Notes: generated from the sequence alone by a model not told the origin. A DNA stretch of 40,114 nt from Elusimicrobiota bacterium (GCA_016212885.1 JACRDO010000046.1:1-40114); one strand, 5' to 3'. Numbered from the stretch's first letter, positions 16,991-24,151 are shown. A program made the numbers and translations.

Positions 16991-17533
16991 ATGATTGCTG
17001 AACCCGACGGAATAGCAAAGGTTAGGATTGTGAAAGCGCCCGAGATGGGCTTTCTCGAGCGGATCTATCTCGTGGAGGTGCTCAAGGGCCTGCTCGTCAC
17101 CTCGCGCCATTTCTTCATCAACCTCTGGCGGCATATGAAGAAAGCCCTCGGACGAGAGACCGAGCCCGGCGCCGTGACGATCCAATACCCCGAGGACCCC
17201 GCGGTGGTGGCCCGGCGCTCCCGCACGCACCACCGCCTGCTCAGGCGCGAGGACGGCGCGCCGCGCTGCGCGGCCTGCATGCTCTGCGAGACCATCTGCC
17301 CGGCCAAGTGCATCCGCATCGTCGCCGAGGAAAGCCCGGACGTGATGATCGAGAAGCGGGCCAAGAGCTTCGAGATCGACCTCGGCAGGTGCGTCTTCTG
17401 CGGCTTTTGCGTGGAGGCCTGCCCGGTGGACGCCATCCGCATGGACACCGGACGCGTCGAGATGGCGGCCTTCTGGAGGACGGACATGGCGCGAGACATC
17501 ACGCAGCTCCTGGGCGAGAGGCCCCGACAATGA
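16991..17533 (+). CDS. nuoI: NADH-quinone oxidoreductase subunit I
   Basis: 180 residues. Two [4Fe-4S] ferredoxin motifs bind clusters N6a and N6b: Cys93, 96, 99, 103 (CAACMLCETICP) and Cys134, 137, 140, 144 (CVFCGFCVEACPVDAIRM). An N-terminal amphipathic stretch (MGFLERIYLVEVLKGLLVTS) anchors it on the membrane arm. It transfers electrons from NuoG to NuoB. It ends the operon; a GAAGGTGA Shine-Dalgarno-like sequence lies upstream of ATG 16991. The stop is immediately followed by the protease remnant. Confidence 0.95.
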   Translation: MIAEPDGIAKVRIVKAPEMGFLERIYLVEVLKGLLVTSRHFFINLWRHMKKALGRETEPGAVTIQYPEDPAVVARRSRTHHRLLRREDGAPRCAACMLCETICPAKCIRIVAEESPDVMIEKRAKSFEIDLGRCVFCGFCVEACPVDAIRMDTGRVEMAAFWRTDMARDITQLLGERPRQ

Positions 17534-17942
17534 GGCGGCTCCTGTTCACGGGGAGAAGAGCGGGCAGATCTCCCGCCTCAAGGAGATCATCCTGGACCTG
17601 CGGTATTCTCAGGTCCAGGAGAAGGAAGCGGACCAGCTCGCCATGGGAATGCTCGATAAGACCGGCATGGACCCCGGGACATTGCCCTCCGCGCTCAAGG
17701 CCCTTGGGCGTGCGACCAAAGGGAAAGGCGCCTATTTCCGCACCCATCCCGGGCTCCTGCTCAGGATCGGAGCCTGCAATCAGCACCTCAAGGCCGTCAA
17801 GGAGGGCCGCGCTTCCTTCAAGCTTCCGGCCGCCGAGGGCCGGCCCGAGATCGGCCGGCCCGCCTACATGCGGCGCGCGATGGACGAGGGCTACGATTAC
17901 AAGAAGCCCATCAAGCGCGGGAAAAGCGGCGGGGAGCGCTGA
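17533..17942 (+). pseudogene. Truncated M48-family metalloprotease (C-terminal remnant)
   Basis: The frame that ends at 17942 is open back into nuoI, but its coherent protein-like part starts at about 17550. It contains YSQVQEKEADQLAMGMLDKT followed by GMDPGTL, matching the S/R-x-x-E-x-E-A-D helix that supplies the third zinc ligand in M48 peptidases. It also has THPGLLLRI, matching the family's THP-x4-RI motif. The catalytic HExxH helix and all membrane or N-terminal parts are absent. The only convenient start (ATG 17643) would give 99 residues that begin after the zinc-ligand Glu. I infer a gene decapitated by a deletion whose left breakpoint lies at the end of nuoI. An expressed inactive small protein cannot be excluded. 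Confidence 0.65.
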
Positions 17943-17954
17943 GCCAATTGGCCC

Positions 17955-17995
17955 TTGTGTTTTGACAGGCAGCGGGTTATAATTATTTTAGGAGG
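17955..17995 (+). promoter_or_regulatory. Promoter and Shine-Dalgarno of the 18001 gene pair
   Basis: TTGTGT (17955-17960), 17-base spacer, perfect TATAAT (17978-17983), then AGGAGG (17990-17995) five bases before the ATG at 18001. Predicted transcription start is near 17990. The canonical leader and the low GC differ from neighbouring native genes. Confidence 0.65.
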
Positions 17996-18000
17996 GCACG

Positions 18001-18156
18001 ATGGCCAAAGCAATTAAACGACAAATTCATTCGCTCGGGCGGCGAGGCAGACTGACCCCTAGCGACGTTCGATTGGGTATTCTCACCTATGAACTTGGCC
18101 GGCAGCCCGACACTGCTAGGGCATCGCATCGGCGCAAGCGCACTGCCCACGCCTGA
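18001..18156 (+). CDS. Small basic protein of unknown function, first gene of a two-gene module
   Basis: 51 residues, starting MAKAIKRQIHSLGRRGRLTP and ending RRKRTAHA. It has the best ribosome-binding site in the region (AGGAGG at optimal spacing) directly under a TATAAT promoter. It is strongly basic (about a quarter Lys/Arg/His) with a short predicted helix SDVRLGILTYELG in the middle, and has no membrane segment. It ends two bases before the TTG start of the next gene, so the two are almost certainly co-translated. I do not recognise the family. The layout (small basic protein plus enzyme-like partner) resembles antitoxin-toxin or regulator-effector pairs, which is inference only. Confidence 0.6.
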   Translation: MAKAIKRQIHSLGRRGRLTPSDVRLGILTYELGRQPDTARASHRRKRTAHA

Positions 18157-18158
18157 CC

Positions 18159-18797
18159 TTGCCGGTGGAACGTCTCCTGCCCTTTCACCTCGGCGTTTTT
18201 ATTAACTGTCCCTTCGACACCAAATACCGCCCCATCCTAGAAGCCGTCACCTTCACGGTTTTTGATTGCGGATTCGTGCCGCGATGCGCTTTGGAGGATG
18301 CGGATTTCGGCCAAGAGCGCTTCTCTAAGATCGTAGAGATGCTCAAGGGCTGCAAGTATTCGATCCATGACATCTCTCGAGTTGAATTGGACCTGTCCTC
18401 TCGCCTTCCACGTTTCAATATGCCCCTTGAGCTTGGGGTTGAACTCGGACTTCGCAACAGCGGCAACACGAAGATGCGACAAAAGAAGACGCTGGTCATG
18501 GACAAGGAAAGGTACCGTTATCAGAAATATATTTCTGACATCGCGGGCCGCGATCCGCAGGCCCACAAGAATCATCCGGAAATGGCAATTCAGGTCGTGC
18601 GGAACTGGCTCCGGACGGCGTCTGACGATTCGAGGATCCTCGGGTCTGCTGCCATTGTGAAACATTACCGGGACTTCCGAAAACAACTGCCTACGATCGC
18701 CGCGCGCAAGAGCCTTCAAACGAACCCAATGCTCTTCGTCGAGTACGCCAACGCCGCCAGCGATTGGTTGAAGATAAAATATCCTCCGCAGGCATAG
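18159..18797 (+). CDS. TIR/nucleoside-deoxyribosyltransferase-like protein, candidate defence effector
   Basis: 212 residues from TTG 18159; a GTG at 18165 is an alternative. The N-terminal half looks like a flavodoxin-like TIR/deoxyribosyltransferase fold: a first strand and loop LGVFINCPFDTKYRPIL (residues 11-27), FTVFDCGFVPRCALED, a helix EMLKGCKYSIHDISR ending in Asp71, and FNMPLELGVELGL (87-98). In that last segment Glu91 sits where the catalytic Glu of TIR and deoxyribosyltransferase enzymes occurs. The C-terminal half (YQKYISDIAGRDPQAH, VRNWLRTAS) is helical. I recall such proteins as widespread uncharacterised accessory genes, but I have no search result to support this. Predicted role: nucleotide or NAD cleavage in anti-phage or toxin activity. 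GC is visibly lower than flanking genes. Confidence 0.55.
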   Translation: MPVERLLPFHLGVFINCPFDTKYRPILEAVTFTVFDCGFVPRCALEDADFGQERFSKIVEMLKGCKYSIHDISRVELDLSSRLPRFNMPLELGVELGLRNSGNTKMRQKKTLVMDKERYRYQKYISDIAGRDPQAHKNHPEMAIQVVRNWLRTASDDSRILGSAAIVKHYRDFRKQLPTIAARKSLQTNPMLFVEYANAASDWLKIKYPPQA

Positions 18798-18907
18798 CCA
18801 CCCAAGGCGACACGGTCCTCCGCCGCAACTTGAAGCACGATTATTTCCCATCAGGTTTTTAAAGCGGGGAATATGGCGTTGGGTATGAGCGCAAAGACGG
18901 CGAATCC

Positions 18908-19531
18908 TTGCCGGGACACGATTACGTTCTGACTTTCTCAAAGGAGCAGGCGGGCATGGTCTACTTGGCCGTATTTGAGGGCAAGTGTTCCAAGTTGCGT
19001 AATTCCTTGAGTCGGCGTGAGTTCTTCCGGCAAGGGGTAGATTACTATCGAGCGTTCAATCTGCGGGGTGAGACAGGAGCCCGCGAACCCGGTCCCCTCC
19101 CGGATGGGTTCGAGGCAACCACGGAATCCAACGTGCGCGCGTTGCAGATTTTGGTGGCGCGAGAGATTGAACAGGTCTGTCGCGAGAAAATTGGAAAAAT
19201 TGACGACAAGCACGCTAGAGGCTCTCTTCGTAAAGGAGCCTATTATCTGGCCCGCATTGTTTACCGAAGGAATAAAAAGAAGATCGACGGTATCGTGCAG
19301 TTGGGAGCGCCAAAGCCGCGAACCGCAAAGGTTGCTCGCGACTTGGTCAAAGAGGGTCGCAAGATTGCCCTGGATTCCTACGGCCAGGCGCAGGCTGTTT
19401 TTGTGAAAGCGCTTAAGGATTATCTGCGGACAGCCGGCGGAAACGAAGACTCGGCGTTGAAGAATACTCAGTTTGCCGAAGCCGTTGATGCGGCGGCAGC
19501 CCCGAGTTCCATAGCCGGCGCCAAGTCATAG
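18908..19531 (+). CDS. Hypothetical protein, probably 5'-truncated by an in-frame stop
   Basis: From TTG 18908 the frame gives 207 residues: basic, helical, with FSKEQAGMVYLAVFEGKCSK near the start and SLRKGAYYLARIVYRRNKKK in the middle; no membrane segment and no motif I recognise. No Shine-Dalgarno or ATG supports this start. Upstream, the same frame reads as coherent protein (…DTVLRRNLKHDYFPSGF, stop TAA at 18860-18862, then SGEYGVGYERKDGESLPGHD…), so the original protein probably started earlier and was broken by one stop. The upstream part may even have overlapped the 3' end of the preceding gene. It is probably part of the same transferred island. It may be a decaying gene; expression of the 207-residue part is uncertain. 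Confidence 0.45.
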   Translation: MPGHDYVLTFSKEQAGMVYLAVFEGKCSKLRNSLSRREFFRQGVDYYRAFNLRGETGAREPGPLPDGFEATTESNVRALQILVAREIEQVCREKIGKIDDKHARGSLRKGAYYLARIVYRRNKKKIDGIVQLGAPKPRTAKVARDLVKEGRKIALDSYGQAQAVFVKALKDYLRTAGGNEDSALKNTQFAEAVDAAAAPSSIAGAKS

Positions 19532-19610
19532 CACCCGCGCCGACCGCTACGAGACGCCCATGAAACTGACATGCGTCGAGGGCCCCTTCGAAGATCCCAT
19601 CGGCGCGGCA
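19531..19610 (+). repeat. Diverged 80-bp copy of a segment of the downstream solenoid gene
   Basis: Ungapped alignment with 20891-20970, offset exactly 1360 bases, gives 65 of 80 identical bases (59 of the first 70). Shared words include GACCGCTACGAGACG and CTGACAT/ATTCGTCGAG-like runs. Similarity begins at the stop codon of the preceding gene and ends just before the AbiEi promoter. In the frame of the downstream gene, the copy would encode a relative of its residues about 41-67, with several amino acid changes. Confidence 0.8.
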
Positions 19611-19618
19611 GACTGTCA

Positions 19619-19672
19619 TTGACAGAATGTATTCTATCTGTTATATATTTGGTGTATACCAAACTATCTGTT
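19619..19672 (+). promoter_or_regulatory. Palindrome-rich promoter of the AbiEi-like gene
   Basis: TTGACA (19619-19624), 17-base spacer and TATATA (19642-19647) form a near-consensus promoter. It carries two inverted repeats, AGAAT-GT-ATTCT (19624-19635) between the boxes and TTTGGT-GTAT-ACCAAA (19648-19663) just after the -10. It also has a direct repeat CTATCTGTT at 19634-19642 and 19664-19672, spaced 30 bases (about three helical turns). Placement over the promoter suggests autorepression by the encoded winged-helix protein. The stretch is AT-rich in a GC-rich setting. Confidence 0.7.
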
Positions 19673-19680
19673 TTTAAGAT

Positions 19681-20745
19681 ATGCACCAGCCCGTCTTTCT
19701 TGAGAGGCATCTGAAGGGCCGCTTGGCTCAGCTTCTGGGCCAGGCCGGCCTGCCGTGGCGCTTCGCCGACCGCGCGGTCGGGGCGGATTTTCGGCTTCGG
19801 ATCGGCGAGAGCGTGCTTTTGGGGGAGGCCCTGCTCTCCCGCTCCGGCGTTCATTTCAACGAGAAAGTCCGGCAGCTGAAAGCATTGGCCGAAGGAAAGC
19901 GGGCCATCCCCCTGCTGGCGGCGCCGTCCTTGAGCCCTCGGCGGCAGGAAATTCTGCGCAGCCAGGGGATCTGCTTTGTGGACCTTGTGGGCAATGCCTG
20001 GATCAAGGCTCCCGGCGTCCTGATAGACCAGCGCTCCCGCGAAAGGAAAGCCCTCGGCTTCCGCGAGGTCAACGCCCCCTTTTCGGACAAGTCTTCCCTG
20101 GTGCTGCGGGTCATGATGGATGCCCCGGACCGCTATTGGGGCAACAACGAAATCGCGGACAAGGCCAGCGTCAGTCCGGGCTGGGTCAGCCAGATTTGCC
20201 GCAGGCTTGAGGAGCTGCGCTACGCCGTGCGCGCCGAAAGCCGCAAGCTCAAGCTCTTCCGGCCCCAGGACGTTCTGGAAGACTGGGTCGAGTTCTACAG
20301 GCTCCGCAAGCAGGAACAGCATCGGTTCCGCTGTCCCGGCGATTCCATCGAGGCCGTCATGAACGCCCTGAAGAATTCCAAGGCATTCCAGGAACACAAG
20401 GGCCTGCTTTCCTTTCAGGCCGGCGCCTCGCTGGTGGCCCCTCATGCCGGTTTCCAGGAAGCCCATGTCTACTCGGAGGGGCTGCCGGCCAGCATCGACG
20501 GCTGGAAGCGGGAACTGCGGCTGGAGGAAGCGGCGCCCGGCGAAAGCAACTTGGTTCTCGTCAGCCCTTATTACAGCGTCTCGGGCCGCTATGGTTCCAT
20601 CGTCGTCGGAGGCTTCCCCGTGGTTTCCGACGTCCAACTCTACCTGGACTTGAGAATGTATCCGCTCAGGGGCGAGGAGCAGGCGCGCCATCTATTCGAG
20701 AAGCGCCTGGCGCCGAAGTGGCATCTGGAGGCGACCGGCGGCTAA
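19681..20745 (+). CDS. AbiEi-like (type IV antitoxin family) winged-helix regulator, no partner toxin
   Basis: 354 residues. Residues about 75-110 carry the strand pattern LLAAPSLSPRRQEILRSQGI followed by FVDLVGNAWIKAPGV, typical of the restriction-endonuclease-like half of COG4861/AbiEi-like proteins. Residues about 138-185 form a winged helix-turn-helix (NNEIADKASVSPGWVSQICR). The C-terminal half resembles the AbiEi-type substrate or toxin-binding domain. Relatives are called type IV antitoxins and repress their own promoters; the palindromic promoter just upstream fits this. The usual nucleotidyltransferase toxin gene (AbiEii) is missing: the next gene is an exported repeat protein. It may act as an orphan regulator. 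Codon use is GC-rich, closer to the host than the preceding genes. Confidence 0.65.
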   Translation: MHQPVFLERHLKGRLAQLLGQAGLPWRFADRAVGADFRLRIGESVLLGEALLSRSGVHFNEKVRQLKALAEGKRAIPLLAAPSLSPRRQEILRSQGICFVDLVGNAWIKAPGVLIDQRSRERKALGFREVNAPFSDKSSLVLRVMMDAPDRYWGNNEIADKASVSPGWVSQICRRLEELRYAVRAESRKLKLFRPQDVLEDWVEFYRLRKQEQHRFRCPGDSIEAVMNALKNSKAFQEHKGLLSFQAGASLVAPHAGFQEAHVYSEGLPASIDGWKRELRLEEAAPGESNLVLVSPYYSVSGRYGSIVVGGFPVVSDVQLYLDLRMYPLRGEEQARHLFEKRLAPKWHLEATGG

Positions 20746-20769
20746 GATGCCGCGGCCGGGGCAAACGAG

Positions 20770-23700
20770 GTGACGATCCCGTTCTTTACAGCATTTATGC
20801 TGCTCTCCATGCCTCTTCACGCGCAAGACCCCGCCCAGACTCTTCTCGACGAAGCCCTCGCCAAGATCCGCGCCTCCCGTTCCGACCTGAGCATCCGCGC
20901 GGACCGCTACGAGACGCGCATGAAGCTGACATTCGTCGAGAGCCTCCTCGAGGATCCTACGGGCGCATCGGAGAAGCTCAAGGCCGTTTCAGACAGCCTA
21001 TCGGCTTCCTCGACATCGGCCGGTCTGTTCAGAACCGGAGCGGAACTCCTGGGCGGAGCCGTCGGCCGTCAAGGCCCGGGAGCGTGCAAGATCGCCATTG
21101 CCGCTCCGGAATGGTCCGATGAATTGCGCGACACCCTCGCTTCCCTGTCTGAAAGCATGTGCTCAGCCCGCTTGAAGCTCGAAAACTCCGTTTCTTCCCT
21201 CACGCCCGAGGAGCGCCGCCGCTCCCTCGACCTCGTCCTGGCCTATGTGACTAATGGGGCCCCCTGGCCTTCGCCGACCGATTTCGACATGATGTCCCGC
21301 TTCGACCTCCCCTCACTGCTATCGGCCGCGTCCGCTGTCGCGGAAGCAACGGATCGAGCCCTCCCGGTCCTGGCCGCGCAGGCCGCTAAGCTCGGCCCTC
21401 CCCAGCCGCGGTCGGAGTTTCATGACATCCTGGTCTCCTGGAACGAAGAAGAGGCTTTCATCGAAGAAGACCTCCAAGGCGTCGCTCTCCTCATCCACTT
21501 CGGAAAAAAGAGCCGCTACCTCGCCCCTCCCGCAGCCGCAAAGGAGGGGGAGATCCGAGTCGTCATAGACTTCGCGGAAGATGTGAAGGTCGAAACCGCG
21601 AGCGGCCCGGCCTCCGGCGTCTTCGGCATCGGCCTGCTCTATCTTCCCAACCCCAAAGGTCTCAAGACCCTGGCCGCGGGCGACGTCTCCCTCGGAGCCG
21701 GCCTCTTCGGAGCCGGCGGGCTCATCTGCGAAGGCCCGGTCGACCTCCAAGGCGGCCGCTTCACGCAGGGGGCCGGAGCCTTCGGCCTGGGCGTGCTTTC
21801 GACGCGGGGGGCCGGCTCCCGTTATGCGCTTTGCCTTTCCGGACAGGGATTCGGCTTCACCCGCGGCTTCGGGCTCCTCCTGCACCGCGGCGACAGGGCG
21901 CGCTTCGACGGCGGGCGGATAGAGCCAGACCCGCGCGAGCCGCTCGCTGCGCTCAGCCTCAGCCAGGGCGCGGGCTACGGCCCCAGAGCCCACGCGGCCG
22001 GTGGAGTGGGCCTCGCGCTCATCGAGGGCAGCGGCTGCGAGCTTGAGGCGTCCTATATGGCGCAGGGGCAGGGCTACTGGCGCTCCTTAGGCGCGCTCTT
22101 CCTGCGCGGGGACCGCAACCGGCTTCAGGCGCGGCGCTACGTGCAGGGCGCCGGCGTGCATACGGCCTTCGGCGCGCTCCAGCTCGTCGGCAATGGGAAT
22201 CATCTTGTAAGCTGGGGCGCCGGACCCGCCCTGGGCTGGGATTACGGCGTGGGCCTGCTTGCGGCGGAGGGCGACGGCAACGCCTTCACGGCGGAGTGGG
22301 CGGCCGGGAGGGGGGACGTCAACGGGCACGGCCTCCTGCTCCTGCAGGGGGCGCGCAACCGCATCGCGCTCGCCGAGGCCGGCTCAGGCGCGCTCAAGCG
22401 CGGCGCGCCCAGCTTCGGGATCGCCGTTGTTTCCGGGAAGGAGAACCGATCCTCTGTCTCCGCGGCCGGTGACCCGTGGGGGATACTCGATGGAGAAGAC
22501 CTGATCCTTGAGCCCCTCGCTTCGGAGAAGGCCGAATGGCCCGAGGTGGACCGCGCCGCCGCGTTCCAGCGGGAACGAAAGCGGCTGGAGAGCCTGTTGG
22601 CTTCCGCGCAGATGCGCGACTGGCTCCACGCCGCGGCCTCCGCCTCCTTCGACGGCGAGACCGCCCTGCGCGCGGCCGAGCGCCTCGCGACCCTGCCCCA
22701 AGAGGAGAGCGCCCTTCTCTCGCGGCTCGTGTCCCCTGACGCTTTCGATGAGCTTCTGTGGCTCGGCATCCTTCTTCCGGCCTATGGCCGGAGCCAAGCC
22801 CAGGCCCTGCTGGAGGAGGCCTCCACAGCCGCTTCCATGCGGCGCGCGGTCCTGCTCGGGCTCCTGCGATTCATGCCGTTCTCAGTGGCCCAAGGCCCGC
22901 TCCTTCCGGCTCTCGACGCCTCCGAGTGGCAGGTCAGGCGAGCCGCGGCAGCCGCCTTCGAGTTTCTCCTGGACCAGCGCCAAGGGCAGGAGCCGGGCCG
23001 GCTGGTCCTGCTCCGGACCGCGCTGGAGCTCTGTTCAAGCACCTCGGCAGACAACTCTTGGATCGAACGCCTCGGCGAGCAGCGCCTTGGCGCCCTCTAT
23101 TCCGTCCTTTCGCTCGAGGAGGGGATGGCTCCCGCTGAGCGGGTCTCCCTGCTGAGAGCCACGCCGAGGCTCCTTGAGCCGGTCGGCCGGGAAACCCTCC
23201 AGGAATTCGAACGTATACTCAGAGCGCGCCCCGCGCAATACAAAGACGCGATCGCGGCGGAACTGCGGGAGACGAGCGAGGGCTCGGGCCGCGCTTTGGC
23301 GAGCCTGCGAAAACGCCTTGAGGATCCCGATCTTGATGTGGTGCAGGCCGCGCTCGCCGCGCTCTCGGCCGCCGGCGAAGCGGAATACGCCGAAGCCCTC
23401 GCGCAGTTCCTGGAGCATCCGAAGGCGCTCCTGCGGGAGACCGCGGCGGCCGGGCTCGGCCGGATGGGCAAGGCCTCGGAGAAAGTCCTCAAGCGCGCCC
23501 TGGCCTCCCCTTCGCCGAGGACACGGGCTCTCGCCGCGGTCGGCGCAAGCCAGGCCTCGGACCCGGGTGTTTTCGCGCTGCTCCGCCGCGCGTTCGAAGA
23601 CCGGAACGAAGAGGTGCGGCGGACGGCTTTAGCCGGGCTTCTCGCTGTCCAGGCGCCCTTGCGGCCCGAGCGCAAGCGGTTCATCGAGGATCTGCGCCTC

Positions 23701-23772
23701 CTGCAGGAGGGTGATCCTTCGCCGTCCGTGCGGCTGGCCGCCCGGCGCGCCCTTGTCGCAATCCATCCCTGA
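20770..23772 (+). CDS. Large exported protein with Gly-rich solenoid repeats and C-terminal HEAT-like repeats
   Basis: 1000 residues from GTG 20770. A short signal peptide (MTIPFFTAFMLLSMPLHA) predicts export. Residues about 20-290 are helical and then globular. Residues about 295-565 contain tandem units of about 30 residues with a pattern close to G-[DN]-x-N-x-[LF] … QG-x-G … G-[LF]-G-x-L, for example FGFTRGFGLLLHRGDRARFD, YWRSLGALFLRGDRNRLQ and DYGVGLLAAEGDGNAFTAEW; this looks like a right-handed beta-helix. Residues about 620-1000 are Ala/Leu/Glu-rich helical pairs resembling HEAT/PBS-lyase-type repeats (LASPSPRTRALAAVGASQA). I do not recognise the whole. A scaffold or adhesin in the envelope is a guess. 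An 80-bp relative of codons about 41-67 lies at 19531-19610. Confidence 0.7.
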   Translation: MTIPFFTAFMLLSMPLHAQDPAQTLLDEALAKIRASRSDLSIRADRYETRMKLTFVESLLEDPTGASEKLKAVSDSLSASSTSAGLFRTGAELLGGAVGRQGPGACKIAIAAPEWSDELRDTLASLSESMCSARLKLENSVSSLTPEERRRSLDLVLAYVTNGAPWPSPTDFDMMSRFDLPSLLSAASAVAEATDRALPVLAAQAAKLGPPQPRSEFHDILVSWNEEEAFIEEDLQGVALLIHFGKKSRYLAPPAAAKEGEIRVVIDFAEDVKVETASGPASGVFGIGLLYLPNPKGLKTLAAGDVSLGAGLFGAGGLICEGPVDLQGGRFTQGAGAFGLGVLSTRGAGSRYALCLSGQGFGFTRGFGLLLHRGDRARFDGGRIEPDPREPLAALSLSQGAGYGPRAHAAGGVGLALIEGSGCELEASYMAQGQGYWRSLGALFLRGDRNRLQARRYVQGAGVHTAFGALQLVGNGNHLVSWGAGPALGWDYGVGLLAAEGDGNAFTAEWAAGRGDVNGHGLLLLQGARNRIALAEAGSGALKRGAPSFGIAVVSGKENRSSVSAAGDPWGILDGEDLILEPLASEKAEWPEVDRAAAFQRERKRLESLLASAQMRDWLHAAASASFDGETALRAAERLATLPQEESALLSRLVSPDAFDELLWLGILLPAYGRSQAQALLEEASTAASMRRAVLLGLLRFMPFSVAQGPLLPALDASEWQVRRAAAAAFEFLLDQRQGQEPGRLVLLRTALELCSSTSADNSWIERLGEQRLGALYSVLSLEEGMAPAERVSLLRATPRLLEPVGRETLQEFERILRARPAQYKDAIAAELRETSEGSGRALASLRKRLEDPDLDVVQAALAALSAAGEAEYAEALAQFLEHPKALLRETAAAGLGRMGKASEKVLKRALASPSPRTRALAAVGASQASDPGVFALLRRAFEDRNEEVRRTALAGLLAVQAPLRPERKRFIEDLRLLQEGDPSPSVRLAARRALVAIHP
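20891..20970 (+). repeat. Right copy of the 80-bp direct repeat, inside the solenoid gene
   Basis: This is the in-gene partner of the segment at 19531-19610, in the same orientation. Together they bracket the AbiEi-like gene and its promoter. Confidence 0.8.
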
Positions 23773-23794
23773 CATCCTGAGTTGCTCGATAAGC

Positions 23795-23800
23795 TATAAT
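23795..23800 (+). promoter_or_regulatory. -10 box of the cutA operon
   Basis: A perfect TATAAT lies 12 bases before the cutA ATG, in the 52-base gap after the solenoid gene. No good -35 at 16-18 bases was found. Predicted leader is about 6 bases with no Shine-Dalgarno. Confidence 0.5.
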
Positions 23801-23812
23801 AGAAACTGGTCC

Positions 23813-24151
23813 ATGGCGGCTTGCTACCAGGCGATCCTCATCACTGTCCCCGACCGCAAGACAGGGCTTTCCCTCGCCCGCGGCCTCGTGGGCCGCGGTT
23901 TGGCGGCGTGCGTCAACATGATCCCAGGCATCCGGTCCGTGTACCGCTGGCAGGGCAAAGTGGAGGAGTCGCCGGAGCATCTCCTCGTCGCCAAGACGCG
24001 CCGGAGCCTGTTGAAGAAGCTGACGGCTTTCGTCCGCGGCCATCATCCCTATGCCGTGCCTGAAGTCGTGGCCCTTCCGATCCTGGGCGGGAACCCCGAC
24101 TATCTCGCTTGGCTCGGCGAATCGATCTCCTCCCCCGACCGCAAGCGCTGA
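23813..24151 (+). CDS. cutA: Divalent-ion tolerance protein CutA
   Basis: 112 residues, the standard CutA length. The frame is open upstream to 23711, but the ATG at 23813 gives the correct N-terminus (YQAILITVPDRKTGLSLARG). Family motifs are GLAACVNMIPGIRSVYRWQG, KVEESPEHLLVAKTRRS and HPYAVPEVVALPI. CutA forms a very stable trimer related to PII proteins; a role in copper tolerance was proposed in E. coli, but the biochemical function remains unclear. One base separates its stop from the maf ATG, so the two genes are in one operon. Confidence 0.93.
   Translation: MAACYQAILITVPDRKTGLSLARGLVGRGLAACVNMIPGIRSVYRWQGKVEESPEHLLVAKTRRSLLKKLTAFVRGHHPYAVPEVVALPILGGNPDYLAWLGESISSPDRKR

Noticed and set aside
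17962..17983. TTGACA (17962-17967) just before TATAAT as the -35/-10 pair of the 18001 gene
   Set aside because: The spacer is only 10 bases. TTGTGT at 17955 gives 17 bases and is preferred.
18237..18941. 234-codon minus-strand frame across the island
   Set aside because: It lies opposite the TIR-like gene, with no start signal and no coherent motifs.
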